DNA of 64,000 nt from positions 117,166,087 to 117,230,086 of the forward strand of contig CM043947.1 of assembly GCA_014529385.2 (NCBI GenBank). The letters run 5' to 3'. Position numbers and translations under genes: made by a program. The notes below the pieces were generated by a model. It did no database searches. It had not been told where the DNA came from and was given only the letters and a program-made list of their open reading frames with translations. Of the stretch, positions 37,557 to 49,404 are shown one piece after another; position 1 is the stretch's first letter, and every line of letters starts with the position of its first letter. The DNA comes from Adiantum capillus-veneris. Its lineage: Eukaryota > Streptophyta > Polypodiopsida > Polypodiales > Pteridaceae.

Positions 37557-38755
37557 ATTCACAAACTGGGATGGATAATGCTCCTATGGTTCAGTCAACA
37601 ACTATAGAATCCATAGATTCTATGGTTTCTAAAGTGCCCAAGATGGATGATATTTCTATACTAGAGTCTAGTGTTGTGCAACTTGAGCAAGCTTCCAATA
37701 ATGAGAACCAAGAAATCGATGCTTCAAAAATGCAACATACATCAAAAGAGACTGAAAAGTCCACTCACGAGCTATTGCCAATTGGTACTACGTCATGTAG
37801 CGTAGATGTTGAGAAATCCATGCTTACAATTATATTGGATTTAAATGGTCTATTGTTGAAACGTTCCCCTCAACCATCCTCACACCACAACTCAGTGCAA
37901 ATGGATTCAAAAAGATATATTATACTCAGGCCAGGTTGCATCCAATTCTTGAAGACTATTTTACAAAGGTTTAATGTTGCAATTTGGTCGACAGCTACTA
38001 GGAATAATGTGTATCAAATCCTTGCAGCACTAAACAACTTAGCTGAGGATACATTGCCTTTCTTTGCAATTTGGTCGCAAGATGTTTGCTACACCGCTCA
38101 AACTCAAAAATTGTTTAGACCCGACAATCCAAACGTTGAGGCAATGTTCAAGCCTCTAGCCAAAATTGCCATGGGGTTTGAATGTGATCCACAAAGAACA
38201 GTGCTTATTGATGACTCTCCTTACAAGGGATGTATTTCACCAGCAAACAATTGCATTTTTCCACCACAATTTGATGCTGAGAAGATGGTTGACAATATGC
38301 TCTTGGAGGAGCTACTGCCATACTTGATTCAGCTTGATGAGAGAAGGGATGTGCGTGATTTAATTGCTTCTAATCGTTATGGACAACCTATAGTGACAAA
38401 TGATAGTGAATACAAACAAATCATGGAGTATTGGAAGCAGAAAAATGATGTTTGGTCAGCTAAGGTGTTCTTTACAAGAAGAATACCACCTGCAAAAGGT
38501 GACAGAGATGAAACTATCATTGAAGATGCAAGTGACACAAGCCACCGCAATGAAATGAGAAGAGCCCAAATACAAGAGATCTTGCAAAGGAGCGTACACC
38601 CATTGAAAGCATGAAGGCGTCACAATTGACCACTTTAGCTAGGCAATTGGGTTGTAACACAAAAGGAGTTTTGAAGGCAACCACAGCAAAGGCTTATATA
38701 AATAAGGTGAAAGCTGAGAACAATCTTCTAAGGCTGGATAGAAAGCAACCCTAAG
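37557..38755 (+). CDS. FCP1/NIF-like HAD phosphatase
   Basis: Open from the acceptor at 37556; first ATG at 37571. Numbered from there, residues 1-85 are acidic and Ser/Thr-rich. The HAD core follows: motif I ILDLNGLLLKR (D90), RPGCIQFL, IWSTATRNNV (motif II, T141) and VLIDDSPYK (D214, D215). Canonical FCP1 motif I is DxDGT; here it is D-L-N-G-L, as in a plant FCP1-like subgroup, so the second Asp is Asn. The frame stops at 38612. A one-base shift near 38582 would restore KERTPIESMKASQLTTL and a basic SAP-like tail ending at 38753. The exon's phase matches the donor at 33764, as the SET exon's does, so it could also be an alternative last exon. Confidence 0.72.
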
Positions 38756-38848
38756 GTACTAGTGACATGTCATATATTCTTGATACACATGCTTGAACAC
38801 TCATGTGCATGGTATCTAACAAATCTTTCTTTTTATTCCTTCTTGCAG

Positions 38849-38956
38849 GATCTTACAAAGGATACTACTAGATGGAGCTCAATCAATAGAGATTTTGATA
38901 TTTTTGCTCAAAATAATGAAGCAGTCACCTACATTTTTTGTTTATCAATTTCTTGA
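38849..38956 (+). CDS. Possible 3' exon after the phosphatase
   Basis: Follows a good acceptor (TTCTTGCAG, 38848). A candidate donor (CTAAG then GTACTAG, 38756) lies just after the phosphatase tail. Two frames are open across it, so its frame and even its coding nature are undecided. Confidence 0.3.
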   Translation, partial: DLTKDTTRWSSINRDFDIFAQNNEAVTYIFCLSIS

Positions 38957-39740
38957 GAGACTTTATTTTAGTTTGTAATCATCAAATGAAATGAAAAGTA
39001 TCCTTCTTATTAAGATTGTTGATCTTTTTCTTGTTCAAACCTTTCAATTGTGATTTATAGTTTTGTTAGCATGAGATTGTGCTTTTTTAGTTTGAAAAAA
39101 ACTGTCAAAGATCCAAGTCTTTTTGGCTTTACTTAAGTTATTAATTGTGAAAGATCCAAGTCTTTTTGCTTTACTTAAGTTATTGATTGCCTATGTAATA
39201 GTCCTTAAAACAATATCGGATGGCTTTCTTGCTCCCATGTCTCACATTGGTCTTTAGGTAAGACAAGTGGTGACCTTGAAAGTATGGTCTCATATCTCGA
39301 TCAAGTGAAGAGACATGAAGCTTAAATATCACTACTATGTATCTAGTGTTAAACTCCATCGAGACAAAGACTAGATAGCCAAATTGCAGTCGAGTTTAAG
39401 TGAAAAATCCATTTGAGCTAAGGTAAAACTTATAGTGCCTCATTTTTCTAGGATTCTACCCCATCAAGGAAGTTAGAATCTAGCACAAACCAATTAAGAC
39501 TCTTTTGGAGCCTAGATAGGACAATTCGTGGAACTTATGAAACTTATTATTGAGTTAGAGTCTAGTTTAGATAAGCAAAAGATCTTCAAACCAGCACTTG
39601 ACTTTCTTACTATTCAATATTCAAAGTCCCTTGAGGCTAACAAATTACATACCCACTTGTAACCTAACTAATGAGTAATTATATAGATCTAAGCAAGTAT
39701 ATATAATGAGTCTTCAAACTAATAATCCAAGGGAAGAGAG
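38957..39740. other. Spacer, no gene recognised
   Basis: AT-rich, with a short duplication (AAGATCCAAGTCTTTTTG...TTACTTAAGTTATT) at 39108-39188 and a decayed plus-sense motif near 39260. Motif orientation flips just after this segment. Confidence 0.5.
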
Positions 39741-39744
39741 TAGC

Positions 39745-42700
39745 AAGGTCCACTACTTGTCCAAGCTCAGCTCTAGACAACATAGAAAGATGCTAGTTCT
39801 ACTAATTGTCTAATTATAGGCATGGAGAAATGATAGAAGGTTGACCACTTGTCCAACCTATCATCTCTAGTAAGATGGGAGGTTTGGCCTTAAGATTCAC
39901 CATGTAACCAACCTATACATCATTGTATTATGAAGAGTAAAAAAGCAAAGCTCCACCACTTGTCCAAGCTAGTTCTAAAATCCACATGGAGATAAGCAAG
40001 CTCCACCATTTGTCGAATCTCTCTTCCATTAAAACATGAAAAAACTCATCTATGTTGTACAGGGGGACTTTTTTCCAAGGTCCACCACTTGTCCAAGCTA
40101 GGATCCCTAGTAGCACGAGTGGTTTGGTCTCAAGATACACCACTTGTACACTCTATGTCATTATATTAAGAAGAACTATGTATTAAGGTCCACCACTTGT
40201 CCAACCTATAAGGTTATATCTTAAATGGTATCCTTTCTCACCACTTGAAATGCCCATGATATGTTTTACACGGGGGTTTCATTCCAAGGTCCACCACTTG
40301 TCCAAGCTAACTCTATTCAAACATAGAGAGAAGCAAAGGTCCACCACTTGTCCAAGCTAACTCTATTCAAACATAGAGAGAAGCAAAGGTTCACCACTTG
40401 TCAAAGCTAGGCTCCGTTGAAGTATGGAGAGAAGTAACCTCCATCATTTTTCCAAGATAGGTGCCATTCAAACATGGAAAGAATCAAGATCTACCATGTC
40501 TCCGAGATTCTAGGCTCCATTGAAACACCCTAAAACCATGATATTTTGTACATGGGGTGTTTACATTCAAGGTCTACCACTTCTCTAACGTATTATACCT
40601 AGTAGCATGAGTGATTTGGTCTTAAGATTCACCACTTATCCACTCTATGTCATTATATTAAGAATAACTGGGTGTTAAGGTCCACCACTTGTCCAACCTA
40701 TAAGGGTATATCTTAAATGGTATCCTTCACCACTTGTCAAGGTCCATCACCACTTTTCCAACCTATAAGGTTATATCTTGAATGATATTTTTCCTCATCA
40801 CTTGTAATGTCCATGCTATGTTTTACAAAGGGGTTTTGTTCCAAGACCCACCACTTGTCCAAGCTAACTCCATTAAAACATAGAGAGAAGCAAAGGTCCA
40901 CCACTTGTCCAAGATAGGCTCCATTGAAACATGGAGAGAAGGATGATCCACCATTTCTCCAAGATAGGTTCCATTGAAACATTGAGAGAAGCAATCTCCA
41001 CCATGTCTCCAAGCTAGGCTCCATTGAAATACCCTAAACCCATAATTTTGTACATGAGGGGTTTACATTCAAGGTCCACCACTTGTCCAACCTATTATCC
41101 CTAGTAGCAAGAGTGGTTTGGTCTCAAGATTCACCACTTGTACACTCTATGTCATTATATTAAGAAGAAATATGTGTTAAGGTCCACCACTTGTCCAGCC
41201 TATAAGGTTATATTTTAAATAGTATCCTTTCTCACCACTTGAAATGCCCATGATATGTTTTACATGGGGGTTTCATTCCAAGGTCCACCACTTGTCCAAG
41301 CTAACTCTATTAAAACATATAGAGAAAGAAAGGTCCACCACTTGTCCAAGCTAGGCTCATTGAAACATGGAGAGAAGGAACCTCCACTGTTTCTCCTAGA
41401 TAGGCTCCATTGAAACATGGAGAGAAATAAGCTCCACCATGTCTCCAAGTTGCTAGGCTCCATTGAAATACCCAATACCCATAATTTTTTGTACATGGGG
41501 GGTTTACATTCAAGGTTCACCACTTGTCCAACCTATTATCCCTAGTAGGTTTGGTCTCATGATTCACCACTTGTCCACTCTATGTCATTATATTAAGAGG
41601 AATTAGGTGTTAAGGTCCACCACTTGTCCAACCTATAATGTTATAGCTTGAATGGTATTTTTTCTCACCACTTGTAATGCCCATGACATGATTTACATGG
41701 GGGTTTTGTTCCAAGGTACACCACTTGTCCAAGATAAATCTATTGAAACATAGAGAGAAACAAAGGTCCACCACTTTTCCAAGCTAGGCTGCATTGAAAC
41801 ATGGACCTTAATACCAAATTATTTCTAGTAGCATGAGTGATATTTTGTACATGGGGCGTTTACATTCAAGGTCCACCACTTGTCCAACCTATTTCCCTAG
41901 TAGGTTTGGTCCCAATTTCACCACTTATCCACTCTATGTCATTATATTAAGAATAATTGGGTGTTAAGGTCCACCACTTGTCCAACCTATAAGGTTATAT
42001 ATTGAATGGTATTTTTTCTCACCACTTGTAATGCCCATGATATGTTTTACATGGGGTTTTTGTTCCAAGGTCCACCACTTTTCCAAGATAACTCTATTCA
42101 AACATAGAGAGAAACAAAGGTCCACCACTTGTCCAAGCTAGGCTCCATTGAAACATGGAGAGAATGATGCTGCACCATTTATCCAAGATAGGCTGCATTG
42201 AAACATGGAGAGAAGCAAGCTTTACCATGTTTCCAAGCTAGGCTCCATTGAAACACTCTAGGGGGTTTTATTTCAAGGCCCACCACTTGTTTAACCTATT
42301 ATCCCTAGTAGCATGAGTGGTTTGGTTTCAAGATTCACCACTTGTACACTCTATGTCATTATATTGTGTTAAGGTCCACCACTTGTCCAACCTATAAGGT
42401 TATATCTTAAATGGTATCCTTTCTCGCCACTTGAAATGCCCATGATATGTTTTACATGGGAGTTTCATTCCAAGATCCACCACTTGTCCAAGCTAACCAT
42501 ATTCAAACATAGAGAGAAACAAAGGTCCACGACTTGTCCAAGCTAGGCTCCATTGAAACATGGAGAGAAGGAACCTCCACCATTTCTCCTAGATAGGCTC
42601 CATTAAAACATGGAGAGAAGTAAGTTCCACCATGTCTCCAAGATGCTAGGCTCCATTGAAATACGCAAAACCCATGATATTTTGTACATGGGTGATTTAC

Positions 42701-43600
42701 ATTCAAGGTCAACCATTTCTCCAACCTATTATCCCTAGTAGGTTTGGTCTCACAATTCACCACTTTTCCACTATATGTCATTATAATAAGAGGAATTGGG
42801 TGCTAAGGTCCACCACTTGTCCAGCCTATAAGGTTATACCTTGAATGGTATTTTTTCTCACCACTTGTAATGCCCATGACATGCTTTACATGGGGGTTTT
42901 GTTCCAAGGTTCACCACTTGTCCAAGCAAATTCTATTGAAACATAGAGAGAAACAAAGGTCCACCACTTTTCCAAGCTAGGCTCCATTGAAACATGGACC
43001 TTAATACCAAATTATTCCTAGTAGCATGAGTAATATTTTGTACATGGGGGGTTTGCATTCAAGGTCCACCACTTGTCCAACGTACTTTTCCTAGTAGGTT
43101 TGGTCGCAAGATTCACCACTTGTCCACTCTATGTCATTATATTAATAATAATTGGGTGTTAAGGTCCACCACTTTTCCAACCTATAAGGTTATATATTGA
43201 ATGGTATTTTTTCTCACCACTTGTAATGTCCATGATATGTTTTACATGGGGATTTTGTTCCAAGGTCCACCACTTGTCCAAGCTAAATCTGTTCAAACAT
43301 AGAGAGAAACAAACGTGCACCACTTGTCCAAGCTAGGCTCCATTGAAACATGGAGAGAATGATGCTCCACCATTTATCCAAGATAGACTCCATTGAAACA
43401 TGGAGAGAAGTAAGCTCCACCATGTTTCCAAGATGCTAGAGTCCATTGAAATACCCAAAACCCCTGATACTTTGTACATGGGGGGTTTACATTCAAGGTC
43501 CACCACTTGTCCAACCTATTATCCCTAGTAGCATGAGTGGCTTGGTCTCAGGATTCACCACTTGTCCACTCTATATCATTATATTAAGAAAAATTGGGTT
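39745..43600 (-). repeat. 19-bp motif array 4, minus orientation
   Basis: The same motif as its complement (GGTCCACCACTTGTCC), with the same context strings complemented (CTCCATTGAAACATGGAGAG, ACATTCAAGGTCCACC). Higher-order units resemble those of array 2 but are more decayed. It lies opposite array 2, so the two form a long inverted repeat around the plus-strand genes. Confidence 0.93.
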
Positions 43601-43936
43601 TCCATATCTAAATGGATCTTTGCTTGGATAAGTGGTAGACCTTGAGACCTAAATACCCATTCTACACTAGAGCATTGGTTAAGCCTTATACACTTCAAGC
43701 ATACCTTTAACAACAAGTAGTAGTTATTAGTTGACTTAAGTCTAGTTGAACTCCATGGTATTGAGACTAAGAGAGAGTGTAGCATAAAAAAGAGTCAGGA
43801 TTTTAATTTGACTTTCTTTCTATTAATGAGTAGATCATAGATGGATTTTGGTATCTAATAAAACCTTAGGGTAGACAATGTAAAACTCATGTCTATTGTT
43901 GTGTTTGCATTAAGTGTTCTTGTTCTTTAATTTCAG

Positions 43937-44745
43937 AACCATTATAGAAAAATGGATTGGCTATATGCTGGCATAAATTGAAGAAAACTATTGAATTACC
44001 CATCCAACCTCCTCCAAGACCTTGTCCAAGGAATGAATCACCTCCTTATCACCTACCACTTGCTTTCAAGGACATCAAAAGAGTACTTATCTTGGATCTA
44101 GAGGGGTTACTTCTCAAGACAGTTGAAATGAAACATGGAGATTCTATGCCATCTTGGGCTCAACACATGCGACTTGTGGAGGACAAAGATGAAGTTTATC
44201 ATGTGGTGCGACCAGACGCACAAAGTTTTTATCATGTGGTGCGACCAGACGCACAAAGTTTTTTGGATTTTTGTGCTGAATACTTTGAGCTATAGATATG
44301 GAGTTGCTATAACTTAACAAGGGTGCAACGCATCACACAAAAATGTTTTCCTGAGCAGTATACCAAGTTCAAGGTGTTTATGAGTAAAAAAAATTGCCAA
44401 AATCCAAATATCATGTTAGGATTTACAAGGGTTTATCACAAAAATCTGAGTGATATTTGGAAGATATTTGAGGATTTGGATGCAAACAATACCTTAATTT
44501 TTGATGACACTCCATATAGGGTGATGTGGAACATGCCAGGGACATATCTTATATTTCCAAAGATGTGGAGGCAAACTTCCGAGCAACTTCAAAACTTCTT
44601 GCAGAGAACCATAATTCCATGGTTGGTAGGATGGTTGTATGCAAGAGATAAGAGAGTATATACATGCAACACAATTGTAAATCAGTATAGTGATTCTGAG
44701 ACAAATTATGTCCTTGGTGTGTACTTGTCAACACGAAAGCATTGA
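43937..44745 (+). pseudogene. Second FCP1-like phosphatase, decayed
   Basis: Open after an acceptor ATTTCAG (43936), apart from TAG at 43945. It encodes WHKLKKTIELPIQPPPRPC, then motif I LILDLEGLLLKT, VVRPDAQSFLDFCAEYFEL, an in-frame TAG at 44293, IWSCYNLTRVQRI and motif III LIFDDTPYR; it ends at 44743. Motif I has Glu where canonical FCP1 has Asp. A 33-bp in-frame tandem duplication repeats YHVVRPDAQSF. Apart from the early TAG, one stop breaks an otherwise continuous frame, so it was recently intact, or the stop is a sequence error. It is clearly related to, but diverged from, the phosphatase at 37.6 kb. Confidence 0.7.
44197..44262 (+). repeat. 33-bp in-frame tandem duplication
   Basis: Two identical 33-base units, 44197-44229 and 44230-44262, in the second phosphatase. 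They add 11 residues in the RPxxxxFL loop. Confidence 0.95.
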
Positions 44746-45509
44746 ATAAATATGGCTATAAGATGCTTTTTTTATTCTAGTGTGTATCTTTCAACATTTG
44801 TATAATTTGATATAGTCTTTTTTTTAAAAGAAAAGGTGTGTCAATTTTATGAACACTTGAATGGAGTGCACCCTACTCTAAGGGGACTTCAATGTACTAT
44901 TGGAGTGCATCCTATTGTAAGGGGACTCTGATGTATTGCTAGAGTGCACCCAAATTTTTGGGGACTCATTTTTTATTTGATTGGGGCCTATGTTGGGTCA
45001 TATAGTAAAAGAAATTCATTTTTTGTCAATTCATATCGAGGTTGCATTTATTTGGAACTATGAAAGAATTGATGTTTGATGTCAAAATAAAACTTGTAAG
45101 TGTGGATCAGAGAATTCATGGACTTTAAATATGTGAGAGGGATCTTTTTCTTGGGCACAAATGTTTGCTTCAAGAATTTTGTCATTACATACTTTATGTG
45201 AAAGAGGTTTAGAACCTAAAAGACTTTGAAAACAAAACTATGGAATCTAAGTGCATGTATTCTTGAATGGCTTGAAAGTTGATGTATACATGCATGTCGC
45301 CTTGATGAAGATTTAGATCTGACAAGATGGAAAGATATAATTCTTGGATGTTACCTTTGTCAATTTGGTAATAACATATTTAACTTTCTTTTAATATGGG
45401 TGAAAAATATATTATTATGTGCATTTGGAACCTAATTGCTTGACCTTCAAACCAAGATTCCTATGTTATTTTTTCATATACTTTTTTGTACTGAATTAAG
45501 ATTGTGGAT
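44746..45509. other. Spacer with a ~48-bp minisatellite
   Basis: At 44872-44970 the string GGAGTGCACCCTACT...AAGGGGACT recurs three times with changes. The rest is AT-rich and has no gene signal. Confidence 0.6.
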
Positions 45510-46900
45510 GCAAGGTCCACTACTTGTTCAAGCTAGATCTAAGAAAGTATATATACTGAGTCTTCAAACTAGTAAACCAAGGGAAGAGAGAAGCAGGGTC
45601 CATCACTTGTCCAAGCTCATCTCTAGACAACATAGAGAGATGTTATGTCTACTAATTGTCCAATATAGTCATGGAGAAATGATAGAAGGTTGATCCACTT
45701 GTCCAACCTATCATCTCTAGTAAAATGGGAGGTTTGGCCTTAAGATTCACCATGTAACCAACATATACTTCATTGTATTATGAAGAGTAGAAAAGAAAAG
45801 CTCCACCACTTGTCTAAGGTAGTTCCAAAATCAACATGGAGAGAAGCAAGCTTCACCATTTGTCCAAGATAGGTTCCATTAAAACATAGAAAACCTCATA
45901 TATGTTGTACATGGAAGCTTTTTTCCAAGGTCCACCACTTGTCCAAGCTAGGATCCATTAAAACATGGATAGAAACAAGGCTCCACAACTCGTCCAACCT
46001 TTATAGCTGCGAAGTGTACCGGTTGTCTAAACTAGGCATGGGAAAATAATAGAAGGTCCACCACTTATCCAATATATTATCTCTAATAGCATGGGAGGTT
46101 TGGTCTCAAGATTTAGGAATTGGCTGACCTGTATTTCATTGTATTATGATGAATTTGGTTTTAAAGTCAACTACTTATCCAAGCTATAAGTTTATATCTT
46201 GAATGGTCTTCCTTCCCATCACTTAGAAAACCAATGATATGTTGTACATGGGGGGGTTTGTTACAAGGTCCACCACTTGTCCAAGCTAGTTTCATTGAAA
46301 CATGGATGAAGACAAGCTCCACCATTTGTTAAAGCTAGACTCCATTGAAATCTAGAAAATCCATTCTATGTTGTACATGGGGTTTTTGTTTTAAGGTCCA
46401 ACACTTGTCCAAGCTAAGATCCATTGAAACATGGAGTAGAGAAACACTCCACCACTTGTCCAAGCTAGGCAACATTGATAGTAGTTGGTTTATTTTGAAG
46501 ATCCACCACGTGTCTAAGCTAACTCTATTGAAACATAGAGAGAAGCAAAGGTCCACCAACTGTTCAAGCTAGGCTCCATTGAAACATGGACAGAAGCAAG
46601 CTCCACCATTTCTCCAAGATAGACTCCATTGAAACATGGAGAGAATCAATGGTCCACCATTTCTCCAAGCCAAGATCTAGTTGTCCAACCTATAAGGTTA
46701 TATCTTAAATGGTAATCTTTCTAATCACTTGGAATACCCATGATATGTTTTACATGGGCGTTTTGTTCCAAGATCACCACTTGTCCAAGCTAACTCTATT
46801 GAAACATAGAGAGAAGCAAAGGTACACCACTTGTCCAAGCTAGTCTCCATTGAAACAAGGAGAGAAGCAAGCTCCATCATTTCTCCAAGATAGGCTAGCA
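45510..46900 (-). repeat. 19-bp motif array 5, minus orientation
   Basis: Starts with a block (45520-45660) closely similar to 39700-39800 and, inverted, to 30870-31020. It then carries complement-sense motif copies to about 46870, in decayed higher-order units. Confidence 0.88.
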
Positions 46901-47413
46901 TGGATAAGTGCACCTTGAAACCAACCTTCCTATGAGGCAATAGAGCATATGCTACATATTTTATGTATGCCCCATGCCTCAAATTAAGAAGTTATAGATT
47001 AGAAGTGGACCTTGCTTAAATGTCACATGCAATAAATTAAGGAAAAATAGCCAAGTGGATTGTATTCCTCAATGGATCCTTGCTTTCACAAGTTGTGAAC
47101 CTTGAGTCACTTTTACATTAACTTGGACAAGTGGTGGACCTAGAAACCAAGCTCTCCATGTTGAGATAAGTTGTAGGTAGGACAGTAGAACATAGACAAC
47201 GATAATGGATGCAATATACTCCTCTCCTAATAATCCAATTGATTGAAACCATGATATTTTAATTGTTTTCATTGTGTATTGTATGTGCATAAAGTGGAAT
47301 GAGACCTTAAGAAAACTCAAATTTTTGACAAAATCTCTATATTTTATACATGATATACTGAAAGTTGTCCAACCTGGGAATTGGGATTTTCCCACTTTAC
47401 CTAATATGGTTTT
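46901..47413. other. Right subterminal region of the 31.7-kb element
   Basis: One plus-sense motif copy at about 47121; otherwise AT-rich with no ORF of note. It ends in the right inverted repeat. Confidence 0.6.
47384..47413 (-). repeat. Right terminal inverted repeat
   Basis: Ends TACCTAATATGGTTTT, the complement of the left end with one difference. CAAT follows at 47414-47417. Confidence 0.75.
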
Positions 47414-47988
47414 CAATGGTGTTGTAACTATTACATTTGCAAAGCTTAACAATCAATTGATTTTGCCTATGATGTGTGGAATTGTCATTGATTTACTTTC
47501 ATCAATTTACTTTTGACAGTTTTGTATCTTTATTCTGCAAACAATACTATGGATGATGGAGTTAATGATTATATTGTCTTGTGGGTGACTACTTTGGGTC
47601 TATACCTTGCACTTTCTTTCAAAGGTGAATCTGGGCTTATCTTGGATTCATTTAGGTTTATTGTACTATTGAAACATTCAATATGGTTGATGGGTGGCAG
47701 GGCATTCAATGCCGTGCCACCATAAACTTTTACTCTCGGGCGTCACTTTAAGCGTCGCTATATAAGGCTCTGCATCGTCACTATAAGCGTTGCTATAGAT
47801 AGCCTGTAAGCGTTGCTATATGCATCCCTATATAGCGACGCTTATAGCAACGGTTTTAGCGACTCTCATAGCGACGTTCCCGTATCGACGCTATTAGTAG
47901 TGACGATCTTAGCGACGCTGGGGAGTATAAAAACCCAATGTATTTTCGTCGCTAAAAATTTCACAAGTGCACACAAACTCTTGTAGTG
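47414..47988 (+). mobile_element. CACTA 3' subterminal and terminal region, copy B
   Basis: Counterpart of 3200-3774 at offset 44,214. I count seven substitutions in the first ~300 bases, including two that break the perfect hairpin seen in copy A. It ends in the same CTTGTAGTG, at the same gypsy position. Confidence 0.8.
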
Positions 47989-49404
47989 CATCTGCCTTTT
48001 GTGTGGCTTTTGCTTCAGTCCATTTTGTGAGATAGTCCATGGCAACAATTATATACTGGGAATGGGATTTGTAAGCGGGTGGTGAGATTGGTCTTACAAA
48101 ATCTAGACCCCACTTAGTAAAAGCCCTCGCTCCCATCATTGGCCGTAATGGCATCTCATCTCTTTTTATAGGTACCTTGGTATGCTGGCAATCATTACAT
48201 CGTTTAACATATTCATCCGCATGCATGTGCAATGTAGGCCACCAAATTCCCGCAGTAACAGAATTATATGTATCTTGTCTCCCAAGAAAAGGACTCTGCT
48301 AATTCCTTCGTGTGCTTGCTCCAAGATAGGCAGATATTCTTTTTTCGTAGCACATATTCTGAGTTGGTTGTCCTTTCCTCTCTTGTAGAGTTGATTTTCA
48401 ATTAATGTGAATTCTTGAGCTTCTAGCTCAACGGCTCTCTGTCTGGCTCTCATTACATTTTCAGGGAATGTCCTTGTTGTCAAGTAGTCAACCATATATA
48501 GAATCCATCGTGGTGCAGGTGCTATCTAAAACAATGTGGAATATTCCACAAGTGGATTGTTCCTACATGTGGCACAATTTAGAACATATCTATGTACATT
48601 CTCATGCATATCAGGCCAATACACTCCTAGTTGCTTTGGGTGTTGGTGTATCTTCTTTTGGGAATATTGGAAGGAAATGGTTTGTACATGGGCTTCCATG
48701 AGATAACTTCCATATTCTTTTGGACTAATGCATAGTCGCAGTATTCCATCAGAACCTAGGTGATACAAGCGTCCATCTACAAGTTGAAAGTTTTTTTTTC
48801 ACTTTTTTGAGATTCACACATACATGTAATTTCTTATCTTTCTTGGGGACAACCACAATGGGTGACACCCAATCTGTGTGTTCAATCTCATAGATGAATT
48901 CGACCTCCTTAAGCTTGTTAATCTCCTCTTTAATTTGTTTGGAGAATGTATTATTATAGGTATAGGGATGTCGTGTGTAGGGTTTGGCATTAGGCTTCAA
49001 GGGAATCATGTGTTGACATATCAATGGATCCACCCCCTTGAGGTCTTTATATGACCATGCAAAAACATCTCTATACTCCTTGAGGAGTTGGATGAGCATC
49101 TCCTCTTCTTCTGTGCTCAAATCTGTTGCTATGTAAACCGGTCTTGCAACCTCTACAAGTTTTTCTAGGTCTATTTGTTTCGTGTTTTTTGGGCCATCAT
49201 AGGATTTATTTCCTTTTTTCTCCCTGATTGGTTGAGTCATCACTATTTTTCTATTTTGGATAGTGAATTTTTTATAGTGGAAAGGGACATCCATATTTTC
49301 TATCTTGGTGCTCTCTCCTATCTCCCTTTTTATCCCCATTGTCCATACTTCAAGATTCTCTTGAGTTCTTGGTACTTCTTTTTGCATTCGACCTTTGTCC
49401 TATT
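47989..49404 (-). pseudogene. Chimeric, internally deleted Ty3/gypsy pol, copy B
   Basis: Same domain order and same internal deletion as 3775-5190, with few substitutions (for example EIDKL to EINKL, EHTYWVS to EHTDWVS, CDIF to CEIF). Copy B therefore keeps the usual TDWVSPIVV form of this RT motif where copy A has a change. Confidence 0.85.

Larger units (their letters stand above)
15748..47413. mobile_element. 31.7-kb transposable element with terminal inverted repeats
   Basis: It interrupts the second copy of a tandem duplication exactly where the first copy (3190-3210) is continuous. Left end: AAGACCATATTAGGTA. Right end, reverse complement: AAAACCATATTAGGTA. The match continues weakly (TGG, then AAAATC). 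The flanks carry a 4-bp CAAT duplication. Inside are a DDE-type transposase-like gene near the left end, a DGQH/SET gene, an FCP1-like phosphatase, a decayed second phosphatase, and motif arrays filling introns and spacers. A 4-bp duplication would suit a Sola-type element; this class assignment is inference. Size and gene content are far above a normal plant DNA transposon. Confidence 0.75.
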
